A DNA stretch of 18,666 nucleotides from an uncultured Gammaproteobacteria bacterium (lineage in GTDB: Bacteria; Pseudomonadota; Gammaproteobacteria; Pseudomonadales; Azotimanducaceae_A). The notes below the pieces were generated by a model. The model was given only the letters and a program-made list of their open reading frames with translations, was not told where the DNA came from and ran no database searches. Made by a program: the position numbers and the translations under genes. Location of the stretch: NCBI GenBank assembly GCA_913041025.1, contig CAJWGQ010000034.1:1-18666 (forward strand), read 5' to 3'. Shown in pieces: positions 8,572 to 15,954 of this stretch. The number at the start of each line of letters is the position of its first letter. Within the stretch, counting starts at the first letter, position 1.

Positions 8572-8578
8572 AGGAGGG
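8572..8578 (+). promoter_or_regulatory. Strong Shine-Dalgarno deciding the MFS TTG start
   Basis: AGGAGGG ends 3 bases before a TTG at 8582. No ATG or GTG lies near it in the reading frame, so this near-perfect ribosome site supports TTG as the real start. Confidence 0.75.
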
Positions 8579-8581
8579 ATT

Positions 8582-9790
8582 TTGCAGCCAAGCTTGTCTA
8601 TCTGGAAGACTTCTGGATTCCGTTCCTACCTCGGTACTACTGGTTTTTCGGGAATGGCTTTGGCGATGCAACAGCTTCTAGTGAGTTGGATTTTGATTGG
8701 CATCCTTTCGCTACCTGCTGACCAAGTTGGTCTGATTCAGGCTCTAGTTGGTATACCTGGAATTGTGGTGATGCTTGTGGGTGGGGCTAGTGCCGATCGA
8801 GTTGACGCCAGAGCCTTATTGATCAAAGTCTATTTGATCGCGCCTGTATTGCCTCTTTATCTGGTCTATGTTGAACAGAGCAGTTCACTGAGTGTGCTGA
8901 CTGTAACCTTGTTTGGCTTAGGTATGAGTGTGGTTTCCTCTTACTCAATGCCGGCGCAGCAAGCTTTGCTGAATAGAGTTAGTGGTGATCAGATCCAGGA
9001 GGCAGTGACGGCCGCGTCTGCGATCGGATTCGTCGTCCAAATTGGAGGTCTCGTTGTTGCTGGCCAAATGGAGACCATTGGTGTCTCGCCAGTTCTTATC
9101 TTTCAAGCCGCTAGTTTGACTTTGGCCGGGATCTTAATGTTTAGGGTTAGCAAACTGGATCCCAAAGACAGTTCAATTAAAGCCTCTCCAATTAGAGAGA
9201 TATGGGCAGGATTAGTGGCTACTTACCAGGACAAGGTGATCTTGAATGTCCTGTCAATTAATTTTGTCTCCAGCATATTCAATGCGGGCGCATTCATGAC
9301 AGTCTACCCGTTTATCATCAAGCGAGTTTACGATGGTGATGCCTTTATCTTGTCGGTGCTGATGGCAATATTCTTTGCAGGCGCGGCTATTTCTAATGCA
9401 CTGTTGCTGAAATTTATGCCTTTGCGTTCTCCTGGCAAACTGTTTTTGATAATGCAGTTGTCGAGGATAGCTGTCTTGTTTTTGCTTTGGTTGCAACCGG
9501 CTTGGTGGTTGTTGGTGGTGGCGACGATAGGTTGGGGCCTCAATATGGGCGTGACGACCAATTTAGCAAGAGCCATTGTTCAGGAGTCTGCTCAAGAAGC
9601 CTACCGCGGCCGGATCCTGTCTGCATTCAGCGTGGGTATGCTGGGGAGCGCTCCTATCGGAGCTATCTTGCTTGGTTGGTTAACGGAAGAATACGGAACT
9701 TCAAATGCCTTGGTGCCGGCAATGTTTGTATCGTTTTTCTTGTTTTTGTATGGTGCTCGGTATACAAGTGTGTGGCGCTATCAGAGCTAG
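8582..9790 (+). CDS. Major facilitator superfamily transporter (EntS-like, MFS_3 type)
   Basis: The 402-residue inner-membrane protein has about 11-12 hydrophobic segments and no signal peptide. Its N-terminus (SIWKTSGFRSYLGTTGFSGM) resembles the start of MFS_3 exporters. A motif A-like loop, GGASADRVDAR (67-77), follows the second membrane segment, as expected for MFS. The start is TTG, supported by AGGAGGG. It lies 68 bp after the FKBP gene with no convincing terminator between, and runs toward pdxH, so the three are probably cotranscribed. Related proteins export siderophores or small hydrophobic compounds, but the substrate cannot be inferred here. Length and membrane pattern look intact. 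Confidence 0.85.
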   Translation: MQPSLSIWKTSGFRSYLGTTGFSGMALAMQQLLVSWILIGILSLPADQVGLIQALVGIPGIVVMLVGGASADRVDARALLIKVYLIAPVLPLYLVYVEQSSSLSVLTVTLFGLGMSVVSSYSMPAQQALLNRVSGDQIQEAVTAASAIGFVVQIGGLVVAGQMETIGVSPVLIFQAASLTLAGILMFRVSKLDPKDSSIKASPIREIWAGLVATYQDKVILNVLSINFVSSIFNAGAFMTVYPFIIKRVYDGDAFILSVLMAIFFAGAAISNALLLKFMPLRSPGKLFLIMQLSRIAVLFLLWLQPAWWLLVVATIGWGLNMGVTTNLARAIVQESAQEAYRGRILSAFSVGMLGSAPIGAILLGWLTEEYGTSNALVPAMFVSFFLFLYGARYTSVWRYQS

Positions 9791-9821
9791 GATTAGCGCA
9801 CTTTAACGTCCGTTATTGGAT

Positions 9822-9828
9822 AGTGAGG
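9822..9828 (+). promoter_or_regulatory. pdxH: Shine-Dalgarno deciding the pdxH TTG start
   Basis: AGTGAGG lies 6 bases before the TTG at 9835. The frame is open far upstream into the MFS gene, but that stretch has no PdxH homology. A GTG at 9823 falls inside this ribosome site, so the TTG fits best. Confidence 0.6.
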
Positions 9829-9834
9829 TTCGCA

Positions 9835-10473
9835 TTGGTTGATAAAAAGAAATTACGTAGGGAATATTCTTTTGGCAGTCTTGATCAAGGTGAGTTAGAG
9901 GTATCGCCTTATCTCCAATTTGTGAAATGGTTTAAAGAAGCCGAAAGTGAAGGACTGGTTGATGTGTCTGCTATGTCGCTCGCGACCTGTGGGTCCGAGG
10001 GTAGGCCAAGTGTTCGTATTGTGCTGTTAAAACATTTCGATGAGTCTGGGTTTTCTTGGTATTCGGACTATGAAAGTTTGAAGGGAAAACAATTATCAGA
10101 GAATGAGTACTGCGAGGTTCTCTTTTATTGGAAGGAATTTGATCGACAGATCCGAATTTCTGGCAGAACGACCAAACTAAGTTCTGAGGAGTCAGATTCT
10201 TATTTTGATGAGAGGCCTTTAGAGAGCCAGGCCGCTGCGATTTCGTCTCGCCAAAGCCATCCTGTTGAAAGCCGCTCGATAATGGAAGAGCGATTCCAAG
10301 CCGAAATTGTCAGGTCTGAAAAAGCTCAATTGGAGCGACCCGAAAGATGGGGAGGGTATCGTCTAATTCCTGAGCAATATGAATTTTGGCAGGGTAGAGA
10401 AGGGCGTCTGCATGATCGTTTCCGTTTCATTAATCATGCTGGTCAGTGGAAGATAGAGCGGTTACAGCCCTAG
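9835..10473 (+). CDS. pdxH: Pyridoxamine/pyridoxine 5'-phosphate oxidase
   Basis: From TTG 9835 the protein is 212 residues, close to the 218 of E. coli PdxH. It oxidises PNP or PMP to pyridoxal 5'-phosphate using FMN and O2, the last step of PLP synthesis and salvage. Seen motifs are RREYSFGSL near the N-terminus (E. coli-like RREYxxGxL), RPSVRIVLLKHFDE (57-70, FMN and substrate binding), SWYSDYESLKGKQL (74-87) and RQIRISGR (104-111). QAAAISSRQSHPVESR (132-147) and the C-terminal WGGYRLIPEQYEFWQG with RLHDRF (191-196) follow; Arg191 and His193 match the conserved active-site pair. The coding frame could extend upstream through the end of the MFS gene, but those residues are shadow sequence. 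The stop lies 29 bp from the convergent acyl-CoA dehydrogenase stop. Confidence 0.95.
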   Translation: MVDKKKLRREYSFGSLDQGELEVSPYLQFVKWFKEAESEGLVDVSAMSLATCGSEGRPSVRIVLLKHFDESGFSWYSDYESLKGKQLSENEYCEVLFYWKEFDRQIRISGRTTKLSSEESDSYFDERPLESQAAAISSRQSHPVESRSIMEERFQAEIVRSEKAQLERPERWGGYRLIPEQYEFWQGREGRLHDRFRFINHAGQWKIERLQP

Positions 10474-10502
10474 AGATCGCCCGTCTAAAAACACTAAATT
10501 AG

Positions 10503-11696
10503 CTAGTCGGGTAAGCCAAGAACACGCTTGGCGATGATGTTTAACTGAACTTCCTTTGTACCCCCTGCAATTGTGAGGGATTTTTGTTTTAGCCAGGTTC
10601 GAGTTGTATCGATCTCTTCGTCAGAAAATGTTTCTCCGGACCACCCGATTCCCAGACTGCCCATCGCTTGAACGATCATTTCATCCCTTTCTTGCTCGAT
10701 TAGAGCATTGCTTAATTTGACTGCTGACGAGGCAAAACCAGGCGCTCTTGCGCGAGTCTCTTCTATTGTCCGTTTTTGTGTTAAAGCTTGTGCGGCTTTC
10801 TTAATCTGAAACCCGAGTAATTGAGCCCTAATAGCACTGTCGGCCAGTCTGCCATTTTCAACTGGAGAATACTTTAATACGATTTCCTTTGTGTCGTCGC
10901 GAGTACTTCTACCTCCTTGTGAGCCAGAGGTATTGATTCCTGCGTGGGTCGATCTCTCAAACTGGAGTAGTCGTTTGCCTGCACTCCAACCATTATCGAC
11001 TCCTCCGATAACGTCTGTTGAATCAGCGTGTGCATTATTGAATACAGTTTCATTAAAGGGAGATGCGCCAGATAGTAAACGGATTGGATGGACCTCTACG
11101 CCGGGTTGATCCATGTCAACCAGTACTAAACTGATGCCCTGATGTTTTGGCTTGTCATCGCTCGTGCGAGCTAATACAAATATGTAATCGCAATCCATCG
11201 CGTCGGAAGTCCAAGTTTTTCTTCCGTTGATGAGGTATTCGTCTCCTATCATCTCAGCTCGGGTGGAAAGGCTAGCTAGATCAGACCCAGCTCCTGGTTC
11301 GGAATACCCCATTGCCCATCCTCCTTCGCCTCGGGATATTCCAGGTAGCCACTTCTTTTTTTGTTCATCTGTGCCAAGCTCCAAAATTGTAGGACCTATG
11401 TAGTTGACACCTCTGCCAGTTAACGGAGTGCGAGCTCGAATTGCCATGAGTTCTTGGATAAGGATTGGATAGAGGTCGTTTTCTAGGTTGGCGCCACCAT
11501 ATTCTTTTGGCCATGTGGGGACTGTCCAGCCTCTCTCTGACATTCTTTCGAGCCACAGAGCAACATCTTTTTCCAGAACAATTTTTGAACTACCCCATGC
11601 TGTCTGTCCCGAACCCTTTGCTCCCTCAGGACAATTCGTTTGAAGCCAGGACCTGGTATCTAGTCGAAATTCTTCTTTTTCCCTGTCGGTACTCAT
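10503..11696 (-). CDS. Acyl-CoA dehydrogenase
   Basis: From ATG 11696 the protein is 397 residues, the normal size for the family. It removes two hydrogens from an acyl-CoA with FAD, passing electrons to ETF. The helical N-domain is followed by MGYSEPGAGSDLASL (129-143, FAD-binding signature) and INGRKTWTSDA (156-166). The C-terminus carries IAGGTKEVQLNIIAKRVLGLP. The MCAD-type catalytic Glu position near the C-terminus appears to be Thr. Glu247 in LLQFERST instead aligns with the alternative catalytic Glu of long-chain and isovaleryl-CoA dehydrogenases. The start ATG overlaps the TGA of the upstream lipoprotein gene (ATGA), indicating translational coupling; a TTG at 11711 is less likely. 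The chain or branch specificity cannot be read. It is the last gene of a minus-strand group that includes a crotonase. Confidence 0.92.
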   Translation of the reverse strand: MSTDREKEEFRLDTRSWLQTNCPEGAKGSGQTAWGSSKIVLEKDVALWLERMSERGWTVPTWPKEYGGANLENDLYPILIQELMAIRARTPLTGRGVNYIGPTILELGTDEQKKKWLPGISRGEGGWAMGYSEPGAGSDLASLSTRAEMIGDEYLINGRKTWTSDAMDCDYIFVLARTSDDKPKHQGISLVLVDMDQPGVEVHPIRLLSGASPFNETVFNNAHADSTDVIGGVDNGWSAGKRLLQFERSTHAGINTSGSQGGRSTRDDTKEIVLKYSPVENGRLADSAIRAQLLGFQIKKAAQALTQKRTIEETRARAPGFASSAVKLSNALIEQERDEMIVQAMGSLGIGWSGETFSDEEIDTTRTWLKQKSLTIAGGTKEVQLNIIAKRVLGLPD

Positions 11697-12418
11697 TGAA
11701 CTTTGTCGCAAACGGCTGCAACTTTTTTACCTATCATTCCAATACATAGGACTTTATCGCACTTTTTGGATCTACTGACAAAATCTGACAAGGTGACGCT
11801 GTTTAAGGGCATTAAGTTACCGATTAAATTTGAGCTTGTTATTCTCGTTCCTAGGCAAGCCGGGAATTGATAAAGCTCCGGTATTTTGTTCGTAAGATAT
11901 GCGTAAGTACGATCAAGTTGCTCCTGCTTAGCTTCTAGCTCCAAGTTGTTGGTCCCTTTGGCTTGGGTATTTGTGCGCTCATTAATAACTGTCAGCAAAC
12001 TGTTTGTTCTGTACCAATAGAGTTTGAAGGTGTCGTTATCGTTTTTCAGTACAGCTATTTCCTTGACGGATCGATTCTTGGAGTCCTTTGATTCCATTTC
12101 CAGTTCAATAAATTCTCCACAAACGGAGTCAAAGCATTCTAAGCTCCTTCTTGAAGATAGCGCGCGGGTGTCGTGGATGACCTTTTGGGCATGCTGAAGC
12201 ATCTCTTCACAGGTGGTCTCTGGATGTTTGATTAGTCCATAGGCATGACAAGATTCAGAGCCTTGTGACTGATTTTGGGTAGCCCATTCATTGAACACCT
12301 TGAAAGCTGCCTGCTGATTTAATTCTTCCTTATTCTGACAGGCTGATGCTGCAAAAACACACAAAATCAGAAGTCCACAAGACGCTTTCTGGAAAATGTT
12401 TTTCTTGCGCGCGCTCAT
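11693..12418 (-). CDS. Predicted lipoprotein of unknown function
   Basis: The 241-residue protein has a basic N-terminus (SARKKNIFQK), a hydrophobic stretch (GLLILCVFA, 15-23) and a lipobox ASAC ending at Cys27. This predicts lipidation and periplasmic anchoring; Gln28, not Asp, follows the Cys, so sorting to the outer membrane is plausible. The mature part is hydrophilic, with charged helices and several extra cysteines (for example residues in SESCHAYG, TTCEEML, LECFDSVCGEF, FPACLG and KKCDKVLCIG), suggesting disulfides. I do not recognise a family. Its TGA overlaps the start of the acyl-CoA dehydrogenase by ATGA, an odd partner for an exported protein. The crotonase ends 89 bp upstream. 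Confidence 0.78.
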   Translation of the reverse strand: MSARKKNIFQKASCGLLILCVFAASACQNKEELNQQAAFKVFNEWATQNQSQGSESCHAYGLIKHPETTCEEMLQHAQKVIHDTRALSSRRSLECFDSVCGEFIELEMESKDSKNRSVKEIAVLKNDNDTFKLYWYRTNSLLTVINERTNTQAKGTNNLELEAKQEQLDRTYAYLTNKIPELYQFPACLGTRITSSNLIGNLMPLNSVTLSDFVSRSKKCDKVLCIGMIGKKVAAVCDKVQ

Positions 12419-12507
12419 TTACCTAGTTCGCCTGTGCCCAGCGGAGTTCTCGCCGCATCGATTATGTAAGCCTCCGTCATTTTCCCACTAATCAGTGTTG
12501 GCTTGGT

Positions 12508-13299
12508 CTACTGTCCTTTGAAGTCAGGATCTCGCTTTTCCATGAACGATGCCATTCCTTCTTTAAAGTCTTCCGACTGGAACAAGGGAAGCAATTGTAA
12601 AAAAACGTGGTGTACGTGATCGTCGAAGTTTTCATTCAGGCCCATTCTCATCATCCTTTTGGAAGCTTGGACTGCCAACGGCGCATTCTTTGCGATTTTG
12701 CCGGCTAAAACCGAGGCCTCTTCATAGATCTCATTGCTGTTAACTACTTTAGACACTAAACCCATTTCTTCGCTCTCCTTTGCGCTGAGTGTCTTTCCTG
12801 TAAAAATAATTTCAGAGGCTTTAGACCATCCTATTAGTCTGGGTAAAATCCATGTTCCGCCGGACTCGGGAACAACTCCCCGTGATGTGAAGGCGGCAGC
12901 GAGTTTTGCTCCATCCGTCATGATTCTGATATCACAACCAAGCGCGAGATCCATTCCGTAGCCTGCTGCCGAGCCGTTAATTGCCGCAATCGTCGGTGTA
13001 TCGAGATTATGTAAAACAGTTGGAGGAGTATTTCTTAGGTCAAGGTTCGCAGGCTTCTTGTTTTCCTTGGTGAGGTTGTCGGTGATGTCACTACCTCTCA
13101 GATCTAGACCTGCGCAGAAAAATTTCCCGGCCCCTGTTATCACGATCGCTCGAATCTCATCGTCAGCGTCTGATTCAATGAGAAGTTGCGAAAGCTTAGC
13201 GAGCATTGGTCCAGAGATCGTATTTTGATTCTCCGGTCGATTGAAGGTAATCGTTGCTACATGGTCTTGTACCGTATAAAGGATTAGGTCTTCTGTCAT
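12508..13299 (-). CDS. Crotonase-fold protein (enoyl-CoA hydratase/isomerase family)
   Basis: The 263-residue protein is a clear crotonase. NRPENQNTIS (20-29) opens the fold. FCAGLDL (61-67) and INGSAAGYGMDLALGCDIRI (107-126) form the CoA-binding oxyanion hole. A C-terminal EGMASFMEKRDPDF is typical. By alignment with mitochondrial enoyl-CoA hydratase, the two catalytic glutamates (Glu144 and Glu164) correspond to Asp117 and Phe137. An acidic residue, Glu145, lies in VVPESGGTW, where PaaG-like isomerases carry their catalytic Asp. Simple hydratase activity is therefore doubtful; an enoyl-CoA isomerase or another crotonase reaction fits better. AGAGG lies 7 bp before the ATG. It is upstream of the lipoprotein and acyl-CoA dehydrogenase genes, implying a role in acyl-CoA degradation. 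Confidence 0.9.
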   Translation of the reverse strand: MTEDLILYTVQDHVATITFNRPENQNTISGPMLAKLSQLLIESDADDEIRAIVITGAGKFFCAGLDLRGSDITDNLTKENKKPANLDLRNTPPTVLHNLDTPTIAAINGSAAGYGMDLALGCDIRIMTDGAKLAAAFTSRGVVPESGGTWILPRLIGWSKASEIIFTGKTLSAKESEEMGLVSKVVNSNEIYEEASVLAGKIAKNAPLAVQASKRMMRMGLNENFDDHVHHVFLQLLPLFQSEDFKEGMASFMEKRDPDFKGQ

Positions 13300-13397
13300 T
13301 TCATAGCCTCTACTTTTAAATGATTAGAAATGTAGGTGTTCATTAATGGAGTTTTAAATTTGCGGTTTTGACATTTAGCTTATGATTTCTTCTGATA

Positions 13398-14258
13398 CTA
13401 GGGAGTGCCTCTTTCCGGCATTTTTTCTTCACTGATGTTGTAGCCGGCTTCTGGAGGAATACAAAGATAATTGCCGTCTTCACGCTTTTCAGTCCATGGA
13501 AGTACCGACACAATATCCAATGTCTTAGCGGCTTCGATTACTTCGTCAGGCGTACTCCACTCAGAAAGTTTTTCGAGGTTCAATCGTGTAGGGAAAATGA
13601 TTGTTCTTTTGCCGGCTTTCGCTTCCTCGACTGCTTGGTCAGGCGATATCCAAACTGAATCTACAGACTCATAACCATCATGAATTGCGACGTGATCCTC
13701 AGGAGCTAATGCGAGATAAAAGTGGGTATCAAAACGCTTCGGCATCATCTCAGGGGTAATCCAATGTGCGAAACGCGTTAGCTGATCACATGCCAAGGTT
13801 AATTGTTCCTTTACCAAAAAGTCTTTGAGTGAGACTTCTCCCGAATTCAAAGGTTCTCGATAGTGTTGAAGAGACTCAAGCTTGGCGCCATCAACAATTT
13901 GATCAGTGTTGTTATCGTACGCAAGTAGGATGCCACACTCTTCAAAGGCTTCTCTTATTGCACTTACTTCGGCTCCGCGCATATTCGAGTCTGGATTGGG
14001 CGACTGAATAAGAGATATCAGTTCATCATCAAAATCCTGATAGTCCGCCTTGCCGCCTGGAAATACCAGTGCGCCGGAAGCAAAATCGATTTGATGGTGA
14101 CGAACCACCATAAAAACCTCTAGCTGTGTGTCTGAAGGCCTTAACAGTAAAATAGTTGCCGCAGGAACGGGTTGTGGAGGTTGGTTGGTGTTGCTCATAT
14201 TGATTTCTTGTTCGATTGATAGAAGTGGTTTGCGTTCTTTGCTAACCAAGTAGAACAT
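13398..14258 (-). CDS. NUDT19-like Nudix hydrolase
   Basis: The 286-residue frame (from ATG 14258) carries a Nudix fold. PVPAATILLLRPS (30-42) is the first strand, FASGALVFPGGKADYQDF (59-76) the substrate loop, and AIREAFEECGILLAYD (100-115) the core of the Nudix box with its metal-binding glutamates. The gap between GGK and REAFEECG is longer than in the classical box, as in NUDT19/RP2-like proteins, which include CoA and acyl-CoA diphosphatases. A second ATG at codon 21 (14198) would start just before the conserved part (MSNTNQPPQP). Neither start has a strong ribosome site, so the first 20 residues are doubtful. If the shorter start is right, the divergent gap to the DUF503 gene becomes 113 bp. 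The neighbouring acyl-CoA genes are consistent with CoA-ester turnover, but that link is inference. Confidence 0.88.
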   Translation of the reverse strand: MFYLVSKERKPLLSIEQEINMSNTNQPPQPVPAATILLLRPSDTQLEVFMVVRHHQIDFASGALVFPGGKADYQDFDDELISLIQSPNPDSNMRGAEVSAIREAFEECGILLAYDNNTDQIVDGAKLESLQHYREPLNSGEVSLKDFLVKEQLTLACDQLTRFAHWITPEMMPKRFDTHFYLALAPEDHVAIHDGYESVDSVWISPDQAVEEAKAGKRTIIFPTRLNLEKLSEWSTPDEVIEAAKTLDIVSVLPWTEKREDGNYLCIPPEAGYNISEEKMPERGTP

Positions 14259-14311
14259 GCTTTCTTCTCGGTTTCATCTAAAGTCTGCCCAGATCTTGTA
14301 ACGAGGTTAGT

Positions 14312-14593
14312 ATGCACATCGGTAAAATCAAATTGAGTTTTCGTCTTCCAGGGTGTCGATCTTTGAAAGAAAAGCGAAGCAGACTCAGGGGCTTGAGGGA
14401 TCGATTTGGTAAGAGCCCAACGTTGGCTGTTTGTGAGATTGGCGGAACTGACGCTCACCAATTTTCCGAGTGGATTTTTTTGGCCTGCTCTATGGAGCGA
14501 GCGCTAATTGATAAAAATTTTTCGCAGATAGAATCTTTCGTATCTACCTCTTTGGATGTACAGATTTTAGAAATCGATAGGGAGTGGTTGTAG
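14312..14593 (+). CDS. DUF503 (YlxP-like) family protein
   Basis: This 93-residue protein has the DUF503 pattern. It opens with a beta strand (HIGKIKLSFRLPGCRSLKEKR), with the diagnostic CRSLKEKRS at 15-23, then an Arg-rich helix (RLRGLRDRFG), a strand LAVCEIGGTDAH, and a helix with MERALIDKNFSQI. DUF503 proteins are small ferredoxin-like folds. In Firmicutes YlxP is encoded near rbfA in the translation cluster, but its role is not settled, and the setting here is different. GAGG lies 6 bp before the ATG. It diverges from the Nudix gene and lies 76 bp upstream of the small membrane protein gene. Confidence 0.85.
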   Translation: MHIGKIKLSFRLPGCRSLKEKRSRLRGLRDRFGKSPTLAVCEIGGTDAHQFSEWIFLACSMERALIDKNFSQIESFVSTSLDVQILEIDREWL

Positions 14594-14611
14594 TTTCCTA
14601 AATAAAATAGG

Positions 14612-14640
14612 TTGGGCTCAATCGGTATAACAAGGATAAT
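14612..14640 (+). promoter_or_regulatory. Candidate sigma70-type promoter for the DUF815 operon
   Basis: TTGGGC (14612-14617) and GATAAT (14635-14640) are separated by 17 bp, the ideal spacing. The -10 matches consensus at 5 of 6 bases and the -35 at 3 of 6. It would start transcription near 14647, about 23 bases before the ATG of the small membrane protein. DUF503 read-through is an alternative. Confidence 0.35.
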
Positions 14641-14669
14641 CCAGTGTGTGAATTAGTTGAAATGAAAAC

Positions 14670-15044
14670 ATGATGTCAATAGTCGTAGTCATTTTGGTAG
14701 CAGGTCTGGTCCTTTTTTATCTTCGGGCGTCGAGAAATCGTCGATTAAATTGGCTTCAAAGATTGCAACTTGTTGGAACTTGGAAAGGCCAGGAAGGCCA
14801 GGTTTTAAGACTCTCTGGCAGGCTAGACAAAGGTACTTTTGAATGGCTCAAGGAGGAAACGCGTTCTAGCGGAACGTGGCGATTGGTAGGCCATACTCTT
14901 TTTCTTCGAGAGAATGGTGTGGAAGAGCCCTATGATATTCGCTTGTTTCAGCCGGGCAGCGTTGGTTTAACGGATACAAAAGGCATTGGACGAGTTTTTG
15001 AAAAAGAAAATGATAATGTGATCGCTTTTGGTAGGAAAGAATGA
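14670..15044 (+). CDS. Small single-pass membrane protein of unknown function
   Basis: The 124-residue protein begins with one membrane segment (about 3-18, MSIVVVILVAGLVLFYL) followed at once by RASRNRR. Positive charges after the segment predict that the C-terminal domain faces the cytoplasm. That domain (about 31-124) looks beta-rich, with a repeated GTW (residues 36-38 and 68-70) and alternating hydrophobic strands such as LVGHTLFLRENG and GRVFEKENDNVIAFG, suggesting a small barrel or sandwich. I do not recognise a family. Its TGA overlaps the ATG of the DUF815 ATPase gene by four bases (ATGA), so the two are very likely translated together. The start is one of two adjacent ATG codons with a poor ribosome site. 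Confidence 0.75.
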   Translation: MMSIVVVILVAGLVLFYLRASRNRRLNWLQRLQLVGTWKGQEGQVLRLSGRLDKGTFEWLKEETRSSGTWRLVGHTLFLRENGVEEPYDIRLFQPGSVGLTDTKGIGRVFEKENDNVIAFGRKE

Positions 15045-15934
15045 ACCCTTCTAAGCAAGAGCATAGCTTGGAGTCTTTGATTGATCGGCTTTTGCTCATA
15101 TTGAAGATTTATACGCCGATCGACTGGAGTGTTGCGTCTTCTGGACTTTGGGAAAAGAATCGTTGGCATTCAGGATGCGTACCTCTTTTTGAAGAAATAA
15201 AGATAGAGCTAGACGATCTGAAGAATATCGACGAACAAAAGAAAGCATTATTATTGAATACAGAGCAATTCGTGTCTGGTCTTCCTGCCAACAATGCCTT
15301 GCTTTGGGGTGCCAGGGGTACCGGCAAATCATCGCTGATACACGCGCTTTTAAACCGTTTCTCCAAGCAGGGCCTGCGAGTTTTGCAGGTTTCGAAGCAT
15401 GACTTATTGGATTTACCGAAGATTACGGGTGAGCTTAATGGCTTGGCATTTAAATTCATCTTGTTGTGTGACGACCTATCCTTCGATGTGTCAGATGCCT
15501 CCTACAAAGCTGTTAAGAGTGCTCTTGATGGGTCAGTGGTGAAATCTGCCGATAATGTTTTGATCTATGCGACTTCAAATCGCAGGCATTTACTGCCTGA
15601 AGAGATGGCCGACAATCAGAACGCTAGAATCATAGATGGACAATTGCATCAAGGCGATGCGGTCGAAGAGAAAATATCTTTGTCTGATCGATTTGGTCTT
15701 TGGCTTAGTTTCTATCCTTTTAGGCAGGACGATTACCTTGAGATTGTCCACTACTGGATAGATAAACTGGCGCAGTTGTATGATGTAAATATCAGGTTCG
15801 ATGAAGAGCTGGATAAAACGGCAATAAGGTGGGCTTTAGCCAGAGGCGTTCGTAGCGGAAGAACGGCTCATCACTTTGCGAAGCACATCGTTGGAAGTCG
15901 CAAACTCAAGAAATTGGGTTCAGATTTGCCTTAG
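15041..15934 (+). CDS. DUF815-family AAA+ ATPase
   Basis: The 297-residue protein is a cytosolic P-loop ATPase. The N-terminal ~75 residues are helical. LLWGARGTGKSS (88-99) is the Walker A motif. FILLCDDLSFD (139-149) is Walker B with the acidic pair. LIYATSNRRHLLPEEM (174-189) gives sensor 1 (Asn180). SDRFGLWLSFYPF follows, typical of DUF815, with an Arg that could act in trans. A C-terminal helical region ends in GVRSGRTAHHFAKHIV. The family is widespread in proteobacteria, but its function is not established to my knowledge. Its start ATG overlaps the stop of the small membrane protein gene, implying a stoichiometric partner. The DUF481 gene follows 20 bp downstream. Confidence 0.92.
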   Translation: MNPSKQEHSLESLIDRLLLILKIYTPIDWSVASSGLWEKNRWHSGCVPLFEEIKIELDDLKNIDEQKKALLLNTEQFVSGLPANNALLWGARGTGKSSLIHALLNRFSKQGLRVLQVSKHDLLDLPKITGELNGLAFKFILLCDDLSFDVSDASYKAVKSALDGSVVKSADNVLIYATSNRRHLLPEEMADNQNARIIDGQLHQGDAVEEKISLSDRFGLWLSFYPFRQDDYLEIVHYWIDKLAQLYDVNIRFDEELDKTAIRWALARGVRSGRTAHHFAKHIVGSRKLKKLGSDLP

Positions 15935-15954
15935 TACTGAGTATCTACTGGAAT

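Noticed and set aside
9487..9834. Long upstream extension of the pdxH frame
   Set aside because: It lies inside the MFS gene in another frame and shows no PdxH homology; a TTG with a ribosome site at 9835 gives the normal family length.
10480..10511. Imperfect inverted repeat CCCGTCTA/TAGTCGGG between convergent pdxH and acyl-CoA dehydrogenase genes, as a two-way terminator
   Set aside because: The stem has a mismatch, the loop is 16 bases and no T-run follows on either strand.
13368..13396. TTGACA on the plus strand with a TCTGAT 17 bp downstream, as a promoter
   Set aside because: It points into the antisense side of the Nudix gene and no plus-strand gene follows for about 900 bp.
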